Part shown: positions 45,397 to 57,734 of the stretch, piece by piece | Numbering within the stretch: the first letter of the stretch is position 1 | How the letters are laid out: each line of letters begins with the position of its first letter | Assembly (NCBI GenBank): GCA_003049485.1 | Contig: PYST01000113.1 | Location: forward strand, 19,819-83,818 | Source: Ophioceras dolichostomum | Taxonomy: Eukaryota; Ascomycota; Sordariomycetes; Magnaporthales; Ophioceraceae | DNA: 64,000 nucleotides | Direction: 5' to 3' | Program-made: the position numbers and the translations under genes | The notes under the pieces: generated by a model | The model's input: the letters and a program-made list of their open reading frames with translations, nothing else | Databases searched by the model: none | What the model was told of the DNA's origin: nothing

Positions 45397-48366
45397 CTAG
45401 CTAGCCCTCTTCTCAACCGGGCTAACAAACCCCTCCTTCTCCAACTTAGCCCTCATCTCCACCTCCGCCTCCCTCCGGATCCTCACGAACGCTAGCTTCT
45501 CGAACCTCGTCAGCGCCCGCCACCAGTGCTGCCCGGCCTCGTGCTCGCTCAGCCGCTCCAGCAGGTCGGCCGTCTTGAAGCGGACCTCCTTGTCCTTGTG
45601 GAACAGGCCCAGGGCCAGGTAGAACAGGCCCGTGTGCGACTCGGGCGCCACGGTGAGGAGCAGGCAGATCTCGTCGTACGAGTGCACGTGCTTCGCGAAC
45701 GCGAGGTAGACCTCCTTGGACTGCGCGGGCGTGAGGCGCTGGGTGCGCAGGCGGTCGTGCATGTGGTGGAGGTCGAGGCCCTTTAGGGGGCGGATGGTGT
45801 AGAGTTGGGCCATGTCCTGTGTTTTAGGTGGGTAGGTAGGTAGACTGATTAGCGGAGGGAAGGGAGGTGAGGGCGAGGGGAGAGTGAACGGAAAGAGAGA
45901 ATGGGTAGGGAAAAAAGAACTGAGCGAGGAAGGAAAAAAGGACGAAAGATGCGCACCTGGATATAGCTGTAATAACTCCTCGTGTTCCTCCACCCCTCAA
46001 TCCTCGTCACATTACCCGCCAGCTCCCTCATCTTAGCGTTCTCGTCCGCCCAGACGTATCCATGCCCGATGCTCAAGCCCGCCAGGGCAGCGGCGCTCGT
46101 GGCCCCTCCTCCTGCTCCACCACTACCAGTGGTGCTGGCCGTCTCGGCGTCGTCGGACCCGATGTACAGCGCGCTTGCTCCGTACACGCTCTCCTCGAAC
46201 GCGGCGGCCAAGCGTGTAAACTTCATGACCCAGTCGCGCCACTTCGCGCGGATGGCCCGCTCGCCGTGCCGCGCCGCCACGCTCTTCAGCACGTCCTGCA
46301 CGAAGGCGTTGTCGCCCGTCAGGTCGCTTGCGCTCGAGCTGTTGGACGCCGATCCGCCCGTCACCAGGTTGGCGTAGGCCGGGTTCTGCTGCTTGAAGTA
46401 GACCAGCCCCTCGGTCACGGGCGCGTCCTCCGCCTTGGAGGATATCTTCATGCGGCCCGAGGGCAGGTCGCACAGCAGGTCCCACCACTCCGGGTGGTGC
46501 TCGAACGTCGGGTTCGTCACGCCCGCGATGAAGCCGGGGACGTTGAGTAGGTCGTCGATCTTGGTGAGGTCCGTGTAGGGGAACGCGAAGCGCGTGAAGC
46601 CCCTCAGGACGCCGCCGGACGCCAGCGCGCACGCGGCCAGGACCGCCTCGGCGACCTCGCCGGACGGCATGTTGTGTCCCAGGAAGATGACGCGCTTCTG
46701 CGTGAGCAGCGCGTTGGCCAGCACGATGATCGGGTGGGTGTGAGGCCCGTTGGTGGTCAGGTGCGGGTGCTGGGGGAACGTCTGGGGGGACTTCGAGTGC
46801 GGGTCCGAGAAGTTCTGGATGAGCTTCACGAGCGAGAAGTCGCCCACGTACTCGGGCATGACGGCCACGGGCACCTTGATCGGGATGGGGATGCCCTTGT
46901 ACATGACCTTGCTCTCGAACTCGTGCGTGTCCCGGGGCACGGAGTAGCCCGACAGCCCCGCCTCGAAGTGCGCCTTGGTGCCCGCGCGGGATATGCCGGG
47001 CCGTTTTGGGGGGCTGCGGCTGGCGTCGAACGGCTGGTCCGCGATTCCGTCGCCCTGGTCCTCGGCGATGCGCATCTGGATCATCTGCTCGAACTTCTCG
47101 ACGAAGAGGTCCTTGTTGTCGCTCGCCTGCAGGAGGTGCCGCTCCAGCAGGCTCAGCTTCGGCATCAGGGAGAGGTCTATCGCGTTGACGGCCTCGTAGA
47201 GTAGAGCCAGCGTCTCGGGGACGGGGGCTTTGAAGTACTCTTCTAAAGCCAGCAACAGAAGGGGCTGAATCAAGGACAGACGGATTCCACCGGGAATTAG
47301 TTAAGCTGTTCGATGCACTCCAGGGAGAAAGCGCCGATTAAACGAAAAGAGGCGCAAGTCTACAAACCTTGTATATGTGTAAGAATGGGTGCCTGGTGCA
47401 TATCGCCATCGCCTTGACTATCGCGCCGCGCTTGACCGTCTTGTCCGTCTTGGTGTTGACCAGGTTCAGCACGTAAATCAGGGGCGGGCCCTCGCCGCCA
47501 GCGGGTTCGCTGTCGTCGGAGGCCTCGTCGTCCCAGTCATCATCATCCTCCTCGTCCTCGTCGACTGCACCGCTACCTCCTTCGTCATCCTCGTCATCAT
47601 CGCCGCCGCCCCCATTCCCATTCTCAACTGCTCCACTACCACTACTGTTCCCTTCGCCGTTGTTGCGGACCAGGCGCGCGGCCCTATCGCGCCTCCGCTG
47701 GTTCCGCCTGCGGCGCGCATCTTGCGCCTCGCGCTCTTGTTCTTCTTCCTCTTGGGTCTGGTCCTTGTGCAGGAAGAAGATGGTCCAGTCCTGGTTGCGT
47801 ACGTGAGCCTGGTCCGGCAACATCAGCTCGGCCAGCATGTTCTCGTCCCCCGTGATGGCGACGGGGTACTGGTGCTCCATGACTGGCCCGCGGTCGATGT
47901 CGAACGAGGCCACGAGAATGTACTCGACGTGGTTCTCGGTGGCGCCGCGGGGGTACTGCGAGCGTAGTTTTCTCGGAGGGTGCGCATCGGGGTTGTAGCG
48001 ACGGGCCGGCTGTAGCTGTCCGTCGTTGTTTGCCACTCCTCCTGCCCCTCCCCCGGCGGAGAGTGACGAGTGCTGGGACGAGACGCCGGTACCCGTCGAG
48101 GGCGTCTTGCTCTTGGAGCTGGGGTTGGAGGTCCGGTCTGTCTCGGACATTATGGCGGCTGCTGGTGGTTGGGGTGATCGGGAGGGACGCGAGTTGTGCG
48201 ACATTTGCGAGCCCGAGCGCGATGATGAGGGGAAGGACGAGAGCGATGTCCTCCTGTTGTGCGTGTTGTGTGTTGTCGTCGACTGCGCCGCTGTGACGAG
48301 GCCGGTCCCGTTTACGAACGAGTTGTTGCTGGTAGTTCTGGCGAGGTACGGTAGGGAGACGGCCAT
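45397..48366 (-). CDS. AFI1: AFI1-like DENN/SPA-domain polarity protein
   Basis: Three exons, in transcript order: 47368..48366, 45957..47264, 45397..45816; 908 aa, all junctions phase 0. The first ~140 residues are Ser-rich and disordered. The Afi1 N-terminal docking domain follows (HVEYILVASFDIDRGPVMEH, MLAELMLPDQAHVRNQDWTIFFL), interrupted by an Asp/Glu-rich insert, then LIYVLNLVNTKTD. The SPA (stabilisation of polarity axis) part of the DENN module follows: EFESKVMYKGIPIPIKVP, VLANALLTQKRVIFLGHNMPSGEVAEAVLAACAL and FEHHPEWWDLLCDLPSGRM. Yeast Afi1 binds Arf3 and helps set axial polarity. Start ATG at 48366 is supported by an upstream AGGTACCT element 86 bp away and no earlier in-frame ATG was sought beyond it. 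Confidence 0.9.
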
Positions 48367-50716
48367 CGTCGAGGGGGACCGGTTTGAGTGCTGATTTGCA
48401 CTGTCCGGCGAATTATGTAGGTACCGACCACCCTACGAGGGTAGGAGTAGAAGGTACCTAGGTAAGTAGTATGTTGGTATGATTAATTCGAGGTCGAGAG
48501 CGGCTGAGTTCGACAAGCAGTGCTAATATGTGTGCGTCCGCAGTAAGGTCAGGGTCGGCCACTGCTCGTCCGTCCGTCTGGGCGCGCGCAGGAAACTCGA
48601 CGGAAGCCCCGCGGCGGCTGCACAAACCCGATCGCACAAGTTCGTAGGTCTCGCCGATCTCGGGTGCTCGAGGCGGACTGCGCGATGCCGTGCTCCCCTT
48701 CTGGTGTCACGGTGTCCCTAGCTTCGTCGCTTCGTCGCTTCGTCCCTGTCCGTCCCTGTTCGCCCCTCTCTCGTGCGCTATTGGTGTGCGGACTTGGGCT
48801 CAGGCACGGGGTACAGTTGGCGGCATTTACTCGTGCAATGACACAAAGGGCCTGGCCTACGAGCCGCTCTGCTTCGACTCAAATGCCAAGATCGGATGGC
48901 TGAGTTTGCGATCCCGACTCGAGCGTCGACTGGATGTCCGGATGTCAGGATGGGTGCCCTGGATTCTTTGATTCATTGATTCCAACCAGGGCTGAAATCC
49001 ACGACTAGAGAAACGTGCAGGGGTCGAGGATCGGAGCGGCAACGACAGATCGATTTGCGGATGGGAGATTCGCAAGGTTGCGAAGTGGGAGTGCGTGCGG
49101 CGCGAGGCACTCCTGTCGCCTGTGCCTGGACGTCTTGGTCGTCTGTACGCCGCAGTTGGACGAGAGAAGGTGCGCACAATAAGTTCCAGCCCGGGTGTTG
49201 GTCGGAAGGCCAGCACGGAGCTGTCAGGGAGGTGCAGCAAAGTCGGAGCTAGGAGCAGCCCAGCTAGGCGCACGCGGACGCACACAGGCAATCAGACTGG
49301 GAGGCGGAGATGACTCTTTGAGGTAAGGGGGGCCAACGGGAGTTGCAGCTGTTGCGGCAGCGAATGTGCATCTGCGGCGGGAGGACCCAGAAGAACCAGG
49401 ACAGCCCGTTGAGGGATGCCGGACGAAGTATCTAAGTATCGAGGTAGCGAAGTATCGTCGCCGGGTCGCAGTATAGTGCAGGTATGTGTGTGTCGAAGTA
49501 TCCTCGAGGTCCTTGCGCAACTGGCAGGCATGTCCTGGTCCTGCCGTCAAAAATATTTGTGTCTTTCGTCTTTCGTCTTTCGTCTTTCGTCTTTCGTCTG
49601 TTTCGTCCTTCCACCTGGTACCAGGGAGTCCCAACTCCCTCGGAAGCTCCAGCGCCAGCGACCAGTTCAGCGCAACAACGCGATCATCCGCAGCTTCGAA
49701 TCAACGAACCATGGCAGTAGAGCCCTGTCAGTGCGTGCACGGAAAGATGGCGGACCGAGAAAGTTTAACAGTAACCAGATCGTCGCCAGTGCCAGCCGGC
49801 GCCAGTGCCAGCCAGATCTGCTACCACGTTTGATGAAGTGGGCTCGTTTGGGTTTGGGGCATTTCTTCCCAACCCGGCCCCATTGTTCGTTCCAACCTAA
49901 TAAGAGCCTAACAAGTGGATGGGGATTCCCCTCTAGAGGAGAGAGAGGAGACAGACGGTTTTGAGTTTGAGGTCAGGGCATGGGGGTCGGATTAAAATGA
50001 GATAAAACGTGTGAAGCGTGCGGGCTGTCTGTCGGTCAATGGGCTAGTTTGGTTCAGCAGTGCACCCACCGAACCACCAATTGCAAGTGTGCCCAAATTC
50101 CAGGGTAAGGGATTTACCGCCTCGTCGATGCCCCTCCTCCTGAATCCAGATTGCCCTGTGCGAAGTTCCCCCCTCCTCCCATCCTCTGACTGGCGAAATC
50201 ACCCCCTGCCCCTGCTTGTCTCTTTTCAATCTGGCCTAGCGCCGCATACCTCCCAAGACCCTGCCAATCCGAAACAGTAACCAATCTTGGCCTGGAGCTT
50301 GCCCACAGATGAGCAAGCCACCAATCGAATCCGGCACAAGCCACAACGTCTGGGCCCGCCCCTCCACATGGTCCAAGCTTTCCCCGGCAGTCGGCTGCGA
50401 GGGACGCAAGGCTACCGTTGTCTGGTCATTTGTTTACTTTCTTCAGCTGGCTCCACTCATAATCCACATCCTCATTGACATGGCACCTATGATTTTCATG
50501 ATTGAGCGTGATCAAACACCAATTGCTGGCCTTTCTCTTATGATAAAGCTCTGTGAACCCAAAAACCCCATCGTCGATTGAAAGTACACCGCAACTACGT
50601 CTAGTCCCTCCTTTGCTGCCTCCTTACAGAATTCCTACCGGCTTTCGGGTGACCATTTAGCGGAGTACACGGGGTGTCATTCGTCGAATTTGTTCTCTTG
50701 TTATCTGGTAGAGGAA
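48367..50716. other. Divergent intergenic region (AFI1 and myosin light chain promoters)
   Basis: No supported gene. GGTACC sites at 48420 and 48453 lie just upstream of AFI1. A heptanucleotide repeat sits at 49561-49600. ORFs up to 182 codons here have no recognisable features. Confidence 0.55.
49561..49600. repeat. Heptanucleotide tandem repeat (GTCTTTC)5
   Basis: Five perfect GTCTTTC units plus a partial sixth in non-coding sequence. Confidence 0.9.
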
Positions 50717-51767
50717 ATGGTATGTACAGCTTGCTTGTCTCTTGCAGGGAACTCCCATTGGTATCCCCAGCGCAGCCAGGAAGAATGACTCGCTAATGAA
50801 AACAAAAACAGGCGTCCGCACCTGCAGCAGGATATAAACCCTCGCCACTGGGCCATGGCTCGACGCGTAATTCTCCCTTTCGAAGGCCAGAATCCCCAGC
50901 CTCTCCATCGCCACTGAGGCAGCAGTCGACTCCCCTGGCCTCACCGTCGAGGACATCACAACAGCCAGCCAGCAGCAGCTCGCGACTGGCGGCGTTCAAC
51001 GCGACGCCAGCCGCAGCTTCACCTTCGGAGAGCAGGACACCACGAGGATACAGCGCCGGGGGCGGGGTACCTCCTACTTCGCCAACCGCCGCTCGTTCGT
51101 ATGCCGGCTCAAATAACACCGCCGGCGCGAAGTCGCAGCTCAGCGGTAACAACGCCATGTCTCAGCTGCCTCCTTCGCAGGTGCGCATGTTGCGTGAGGG
51201 GTTCCAGATCCTCGACAGGGACAGCGACGGCAGCGTTGGTAGAGAAGACGTGGCTGATATGCTGAGCCAGCTGGGTAGGTTATATCGCCATTCAGTGGTC
51301 TCTTCAAGCTGTTTTCGAAGACTAACTGGGCCCCAACGCCGCCAATCACAGGACTTCCCGCGAATCCTTCCGATGTGTCACAATTCTTCCCTCCCTCGAC
51401 GCCGCAGACAATCACGCTCGCCGCATTCCTCAGCTCGCTCTCGGAGGTGCTCGCCGCTCTGTCGCCCAGCGCCGAGCTGCTCTCTGCATTCTCCGCCTTC
51501 GACGACGACGACAGTGGGCAGATCGACCTGGCCGAGTTGCGCGACGCCTTGCTCCACACGGCCCCGGAGCCGGGCGAGCGTGCGCTCACCGAGATGGACG
51601 TGGACCGCGTGATGAACGGGTTCACGGGCAGGCGGGCGTTCAGCAAGAGCAACAGCAAGCCGGGGGGGCTGGGCAAGAGAGGAGAGGTGTTCAAGTATCA
51701 GGACTTTGTGCATTCGATAGTAGGAGGGAACGGCGGTGCCGAGGCTGCTTCATCGGAGGACTCCTGA
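50717..51767 (+). CDS. Myosin regulatory light chain-like EF-hand protein
   Basis: Exons 50717..50719 (only ATG), 50812..51274 and 51352..51767; 293 aa. The start codon is followed directly by a GTATGT donor; exon 2 then opens ASAPAAGYKPSP in phase 0. The first ~115 residues are Ser/Pro/Ala-rich with many possible phosphosites. The C-terminal part is calmodulin-like: QVRMLREGFQILDRDSDG with EF loop DRDSDGSVGRED (136-147), and a second good loop DDDDSGQIDLAE (205-216). LPPSQVR and EGFQILD are typical of fungal myosin regulatory light chains (Rlc1/Mlc2), which bind the type II myosin IQ motif at the cytokinetic ring. The long N-terminal tail is common in Pezizomycotina. Confidence 0.86.
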
Positions 51768-53596
51768 GAACAGGGGGAAGTGATATGTGTTTCTGGCGCA
51801 AGGGACAAGAGACAGGACCGGGCTCGTTGGTGCTCCAATTGTAAGACGGTTTTGGACAGTGCATACATAGGTAGGAAGGAATCAATTGCATTTGAAGGAC
51901 AGCCTACATCATCACCAGCATCGTCCACCAGCATCGGCCACCAGCATCGGCCAGCTTTCAAGACGCATGCTCCTTGGCATTCAAGTCCTTGGATTCCATG
52001 GATTTGTTTATGACGCTCGATCGCCGCCCTGCACTTGCAGGCTCACTCGTGAGAAAGCTCCACCACGGTATCCGGCTCACTGGGTCAATCGAAGTGACAA
52101 GGGGGAGGGGTACATCGCCAATTCGTTATGTCACTTCCAGCCCCGCCTCGTGAGGGGAAGGAATGAAGAATAATTGGCAGGCGGGCAGAAATTCGGATTC
52201 TGGGGATATCTGCAGTGTGATCACAGCCTCCCTGGTAGCCTGGTACTGTGGCCTGGTGGCCTGGTGGCCTGGCAGCTTGTGTGCGCGTGACAAAGATGCA
52301 AAAAAGATGCGGCGAGTCCACCAGCAGCATTGTGCGATCTGCCAGCTGTCCATTGGCCTCTCTCTGGCTGGCTTGGCTGGGCTTGTTGTCATCAGGGACT
52401 GTCAGGGGAGTCATCTCAATTTCCAACGGTTCCCACAGAAGCTTCGAGAACCTGGGTGAGCAGGTTGCTTCATTTGACCGATAACCCCGCTCGCCGAATT
52501 CCTCAGCGGTTTAACGGGGGGCGGGCGGATGGGATCCCCCCTGGAGCCTGGCGGGGCGGCTTCCCGTCTCTCCCAAGGTCCAGTCCACCTTCAGCATCAT
52601 TCTGTGAGCCCACCTAGATGGAATATCGTTTGCACTCAAAACTGATCTGCGTCCGCACATGTACAGCCCCCCGTTACTCAGTTGACTCCCAGACTCCGTG
52701 CACAATGGCAACTTGGCTTCTCCTCCTCTTGCTTCTAAAATGGAGGAGGCTAGGATGCATTGCAGGAGGACCTCGCTGTTCTACTGGCTGGAGAGACAGC
52801 GGAGAGAGTAAACAATGCACACATCACCCTCTGGCGATTGGCCCAACTGGATGGGAACGCTGCAAAGTGGGGGATGAGCGGCGGTAGAAGCTACCCGCGC
52901 TGCAACGGTAGAATATGGTGGCGCTCGGGTAGCCTCTACCCCAGTGGCACCCTCCCTGCCCAATCATTTCGTCAGGGGCCCCGATCGGGCTCACGAAAAA
53001 TTTCCCACCGCAAATCAGTGGCCTCTCTCCTGTTCGGAATATTCTTATGTACATAGAAAAGTGCGTGCTGCCTGTGACGGGCCTGGCTGCGCAGCCCAGC
53101 TGATAAATTTACTACTACCTAATCCATCCTCCTCCAGTCCCTGTCTGAGAAAAAAAAGACTCGTCCTTTCAAAATCTCCTAGCCTTCTCCTCTCCACGTC
53201 CTGTTTCCTCCGATTTCCTCATCAGCTTCAGGTTTTGAACATTTCACCCAAAGTTTGGCGCCTTGCCCTGCCCGACCCAGCATAAACCCCATTAGCATTG
53301 CCTGTAGCGTGTGCCGGCAGCTGCAAGCTTCAGACCTCGAGGTCCCTTCCCACACCCGCCGCAATCCGCCGACCGTCTGACCCGTTCAGCCAGGTACCTG
53401 CTATTTGCATTAGGCTGCCAGCCAAAACTCGCCTTTATGCACACGCTCGAATACACGGCCTAACCTTGCCAGACCCGTTTGGCGCTCCCTTACAGCAGCA
53501 GGACCCGGCAGGCGGCCGATCGAAACAATAAGTTCGAAGTGGGAGAGGCAGATAAGAAAAAAAAATTAAAGGAAAGAAAAGTTGCTCCTAGACTCA
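51768..53596. other. Intergenic between myosin light chain and TPR/J-domain genes
   Basis: No gene. The light-chain frame is open for about 80 codons past its stop without protein-like features. GGCC/TGGCCTGG-type repeats lie near 52245-52275. An AGGTACCT palindrome at 53392-53399 lies about 200 bp before the next start codon. Confidence 0.55.
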
Positions 53597-56001
53597 ATGA
53601 GGCTTTTTGGAAAGAAACCGTCCAAGAAAAACCAGCCTCTGGACAGTGGTGAAGAGGAAGACGAGTACTCTCACTCGGAGCCTTCGTCGCCTGTGAAGGG
53701 CCCCTCCAAGTCCCCCACAAAGTCGCCAACAAAGTCACCAACAAAGTCTGCACCAAAGCCCGCCCAAGCCGTCTCATCGTCATCATCCCCCCGTGAGCCA
53801 AAGCCTCGCAGCGCCCGCTCTTTTGCGAGGCACGCCACCGATCCCGGGTCTCCGTCGTCCTCGTCATCGCGACGCAAAAAACTTGACACTGACGTCCATC
53901 CCTTGAATCTGCCGCCCGAACAGCGGAAGCGCCTTTCCGCCATGTCGAACCGCAACTCAATGGACATCGACCGGGACCCTCCATCAAGCGGCTCGCCCTC
54001 ATCTCCCCATGTAGCTGCTGCTGGCGCCGCTGCTGGTGCCGCCGCCGGTGTCGCTGCTGCTGCTGCCTCTTTCCCCTCGGTCTCGTCTCCCGTCCAGCAG
54101 CCGACGCCCGCTCCTCCTCGTCAGCCCTCCCCACCAACCGCGAATGTTGCGTCGCCCATCGGTGCTGCTGCTGCTGCCGCGCTAAGCGAGAATGGTATAC
54201 CGAGCCCGATGAACATCGATGTCCCCGTACCGCCGCCTCACAAATCCAACCCCTCCACTCCGGTGCCCACAGTGGAAGACGAAGCCGAGGCCTACAAGGC
54301 TGCAGGCAACAGGTACTTCAAGGACAAGGAGTACCACCGCGCGATCGGGGAGTACACTAAAGGTATGTGATCCCCAGTCCCCCAACCTTGTGCAACCCGA
54401 ATGGTGTATCGCAGTTCCAATCGCGCAGCCCTAGCCCCAACCCCAAACCCCAGCCGTCAGCCACGTGCAATAACTGATCCCCGGCCACCCTCAGCCGTCA
54501 ACCTGGTTCCGGACTCCCCCGTCTTCCTCAGCAACAGGGCTGCTGCGTACATGTCCGCTGGCAAGTGGGAGGATGCGTTGGAAGATTGCAAACGGGCCTG
54601 CGACTTGGACCCAGAGAACCCCAAGACTCTCCTCCGTCTAGCCCGCATCTACACCGCGCTTGGCCAGCCCGGGGAGGCCATGCTGACCTTTGACCGCATC
54701 CGTCCGCCGCCCTCGGCCAAGGATAGGGCCGCGGCCAGGGAGATGATGCAGCACGTTTCCATCGCCGAGGAGGCTCTGCGGAGTGGCACCGCCGCGTCGA
54801 TGGTACTGCGCGCCCTCGACATGGCCGAGCGTGGCCTTGGCATCGGTGCTCTGAAGCCACGCAAGTGGCAGCTCATGCGTGGCGAGGCGCTCCTCATGAT
54901 GGGGGATGTGAACTCTCTGGGCGAGGTGCAGAACGTGGCTATGTCGCTTCTTCGCAACAACAGCCAGGATCCCGAGGCGCTCGTTCTCAGGGGCCGAGCC
55001 TTGTATGCCCAAGGAGAGAACGACAAGGCAGTGCAGCATTTCCGCAAGGCGCTCAGCTGTGACCCGGATTTCCGAGACGCGGTGAAGTGGCTCAGGATCG
55101 TGCAGAAGCTGGACCGGATGAAGGAGGAGGGCAACCAGGAGTACAAGGCTGGCCGGTGGCAGAACGCCATCGACAAGTACTCGGTCGCGCTGGAGGTTGA
55201 CCCAGCCAACAAGGGCACCAACTCCAAGCTCCTCCAGAACCGAGCTCTGGGCTTCATACGGTTGAAACAGTACGATAAGGCCATTGAGGACTGTGAGAAG
55301 GCGTTGGCCCTTGATCCGAGCTACCTGAAGGCGCGCAGGACCAAGGCGAACGCGCTTGGCCAGGCCGAGCGCTGGGAGGACGCTGTGCGGGAGTGGAAAG
55401 CGCTTTCGGAGGCAGATCCGGAGGACCGCAGCCTGAGGCAGGAGCTGCGCAGGGCCGAGATGGAACTCAAGAAGAGCAAGCGTAAAGACTACTACAAGAT
55501 CCTCGGCGTGCCCAAGGATGCCGACGACAAGGAAATCAAGAAGGCATATCGGAAGCTGGCCGTGGTCCACCACCCGGACAAGAACCCTGGCGACGAGTCT
55601 GCGGATGCACGGTTCAAGGATATTGGCGAAGCCTATGAGACCTTGAGCGATCCTCAGTAAGTTACCCACCATCTTTATACGGACCCTCCGCCACAACTCA
55701 CACACCGGAGCATTGAGAGGGCTTTTTTTTTTCTAACCAAACAAACACACACAACAGGAAGCGAGCCCGGTACGACAGCGGCGAGGACCTGATGGACCCG
55801 TCGGACATGTTCGGCGGCGGAGGCGGAATGCACGGCGGCATCGACCCGGAGATCCTGTTCAGCATGATGGGCAACGGCATGGGCAACGGCGGCTTTGGCG
55901 GGGGCGGCGGCCCCGGCTTCGGCGGCGGCGGCTTCCACAACTTTGGCCAGCAGGGCGGATCGCGGCAGCGCGGCTATCAGGGCGGCTTCAGCTTCACGTG
56001 A
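53597..56001 (+). CDS. TPR and J-domain co-chaperone (DNAJC7/TPR2 type)
   Basis: Exons 53597..54362, 54495..55656 and 55758..56001; 723 aa, phases agree. The N-terminal ~225 residues are disordered, with KSPTKSPTKSPTK repeats and Ala-rich stretches. TPR repeats start at AEAYKAAGNRYFKDKEYHRA (about 230) and continue through FLSNRAAAYMSAGKWEDAL, ALVLRGRALYAQGENDKAV, EEGNQEYKAGRWQNAI and NRALGFIRLKQYDKAI. The J domain begins at KDYYKILGVPKDADDKEI (about 586) with the HPD motif at about 614-616. The C-terminus is Gly/Phe/Met-rich. DNAJC7-type proteins bind Hsp70 and Hsp90 tails through TPRs and stimulate Hsp70 ATPase through HPD in the cytosol. The stop is TGA at 55999-56001; the same frame remains open for 206 more codons. 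Confidence 0.93.
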
Positions 56002-57734
56002 CAACCCGAGGAGGACGGTGAAGGGGATCGTGGCTCTCAGCATCATCATCATCATCATCGCCAGCATCATTACGACTACGAAGAAGAAGAAGAGGAAGAA
56101 GGGGCGGCTTCATCTCCTCCACCAAATACTTACAACAACCACACTAATAGACGCCATCGCCACCAGACGGGCAGTCGATCTCCGAGATGCCAAGGCACCA
56201 CCAACACCAGACCACGATTTGCGCGTCCTTCGACTACTCCTGATTTCAAGACCGCTGATGATGAGTACGAACACGACGACCATGACTCAGATGATGAAGA
56301 CTACAATGGGTCGGACTCGCGTTCGCGTTTCTCCTCAGCGAGGCGTATGTGGGACGGCGGCAACGGTGACGGTGGCGACGACTACGAAAATTGGGGGGAG
56401 GCGTTGCGAGGCGAATCATTGGGAGCGAGAGTGGACCGTTTCGAGGGGAGACTGTCAGCGCTTAGAAAGGTCGGGGCGTGCTTCCTCGCCGCGGTCGTTC
56501 TCCTTCCACCGAACTTGCTTGGATTTTTGCTCTTGGGATGTGGATGTTTGTACAGCATCTACATTATCGTGACGAGGCTGAAGACCACCTCTTCGTCTCA
56601 TCGCTACCGCCACTTGGGATAGGGGGACCTCAATTTTTTTTCTATGTCCATTGCTTCCATCTTGTCGCTGCACCGGTTCTGGAGGCAAACCTGGCTAGCC
56701 TGGCCCTTCTTCTATTCTTACCGTCCAATGCCTCATGCCCTCTCTCTTTTCTCCACTGGTCTTCTGGGTTTTTGTTTTCCTCTAGCTTACGTTATTACCG
56801 CCCTTTTCTTTCTGGGGCGAATAGACAGATGGGAAAGAGCAAGGTCAGACAGCAGCACTTCTTTTCCTTTCTCTCTCCTCTTTTCTTCAGGAGCATGTCG
56901 TCGTCATCATTCCGAGACTCAATCATCCGACCATCATCACATCAGGCGTTCTGGTAGGCTAAGGTTGTCAATCTACTTGTGAAAGAAAGAGCCAAAAGAC
57001 CATTTTCCATCTCTCATCCGCCTCGGTTTCTTGCTGTAACTAAGCACCCAGTCTTTTTTGGCTTTTCACAGACGTCAGCTTAATGAGCTTCGGGCAAGAT
57101 AGAAAAAGAGAAAGTCTTTCAAATCTCAAGTACACCCCTTGTAAACTGTTCCTGCAGGATGGATTCACCCGGCCGGGCTTGAGTGAGGTGAGGTTCACCA
57201 AGGACACACATAGTGGTTACGACTTGCACTGTGCGATGATTCTTGACACTGTAAATCTGGCCGGCATTTGTGCGTTGGAGGATGGTGGTAGGGACTGTGC
57301 GCGGGGTGGAGCTCCACAGTCAGATCCCTGTCCATAGATTTTTCGAGGCCACGATTCAAGTTCAACCAGGCAGAGATCAGCCCTGCTGGCCGGTACACAT
57401 TGTCGTTGACCATACTGGACACCTAGCACCACAGATCTTTTTGTGCGTGTTTCTTTTTTCTTCGTTTTACTTCTCCTTCGTACCGCTGGTTCTATATCTC
57501 CTGCGGCTGGCCTTGCACATGCCTCACGTTCTTTCCTCTGCGTCGACTTTCAATTTCTCTCTTTCGCGGGTGTAATTAGTACCTCAAGGTACCCTCCCAC
57601 CTCCTGGGTGGAAATACCCGTCCTTCACCACCCAACCGCATAATCCAAGACTCGCGACGACGACAGCTGGCCAGGGACAGGCACAGCTAGCAAACCTCTC
57701 TTGAGCCAGCCAAGCCACCCTTGGAGGACCCAAG
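56002..57734. other. Region after the TPR/J gene: in-frame open tail (to 56622), then Sec63 promoter
   Basis: From 56002 to 56622 the frame of the TPR/J gene stays open after its TGA, encoding QPEEDGEGDRG, a six-His run, a seven-Glu run, an Asp-rich stretch, then MWDGGNGDGGDDYENWGE (first in-frame ATG at 56347) and two hydrophobic segments (ACFLAAVVLLPPNLL, GFLLLGCGCLYSIYIIVT). This may be a read-through extension, a separate small membrane-protein gene from 56347, or a chance ORF. From 56623 to 57734 nothing gene-like is seen; GGTACC at 57588 lies about 150 bp before the Sec63 start. Confidence 0.4.

Noticed and set aside
48690..48971. 93-codon ORF upstream of AFI1
   Set aside because: Resembles promoter DNA translated by chance; no homologue recognised and no splice context.
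51768..52013. Open frame of about 81 codons after the myosin light chain stop
   Set aside because: Length is within chance expectation and the translated sequence has no domain or composition signal.
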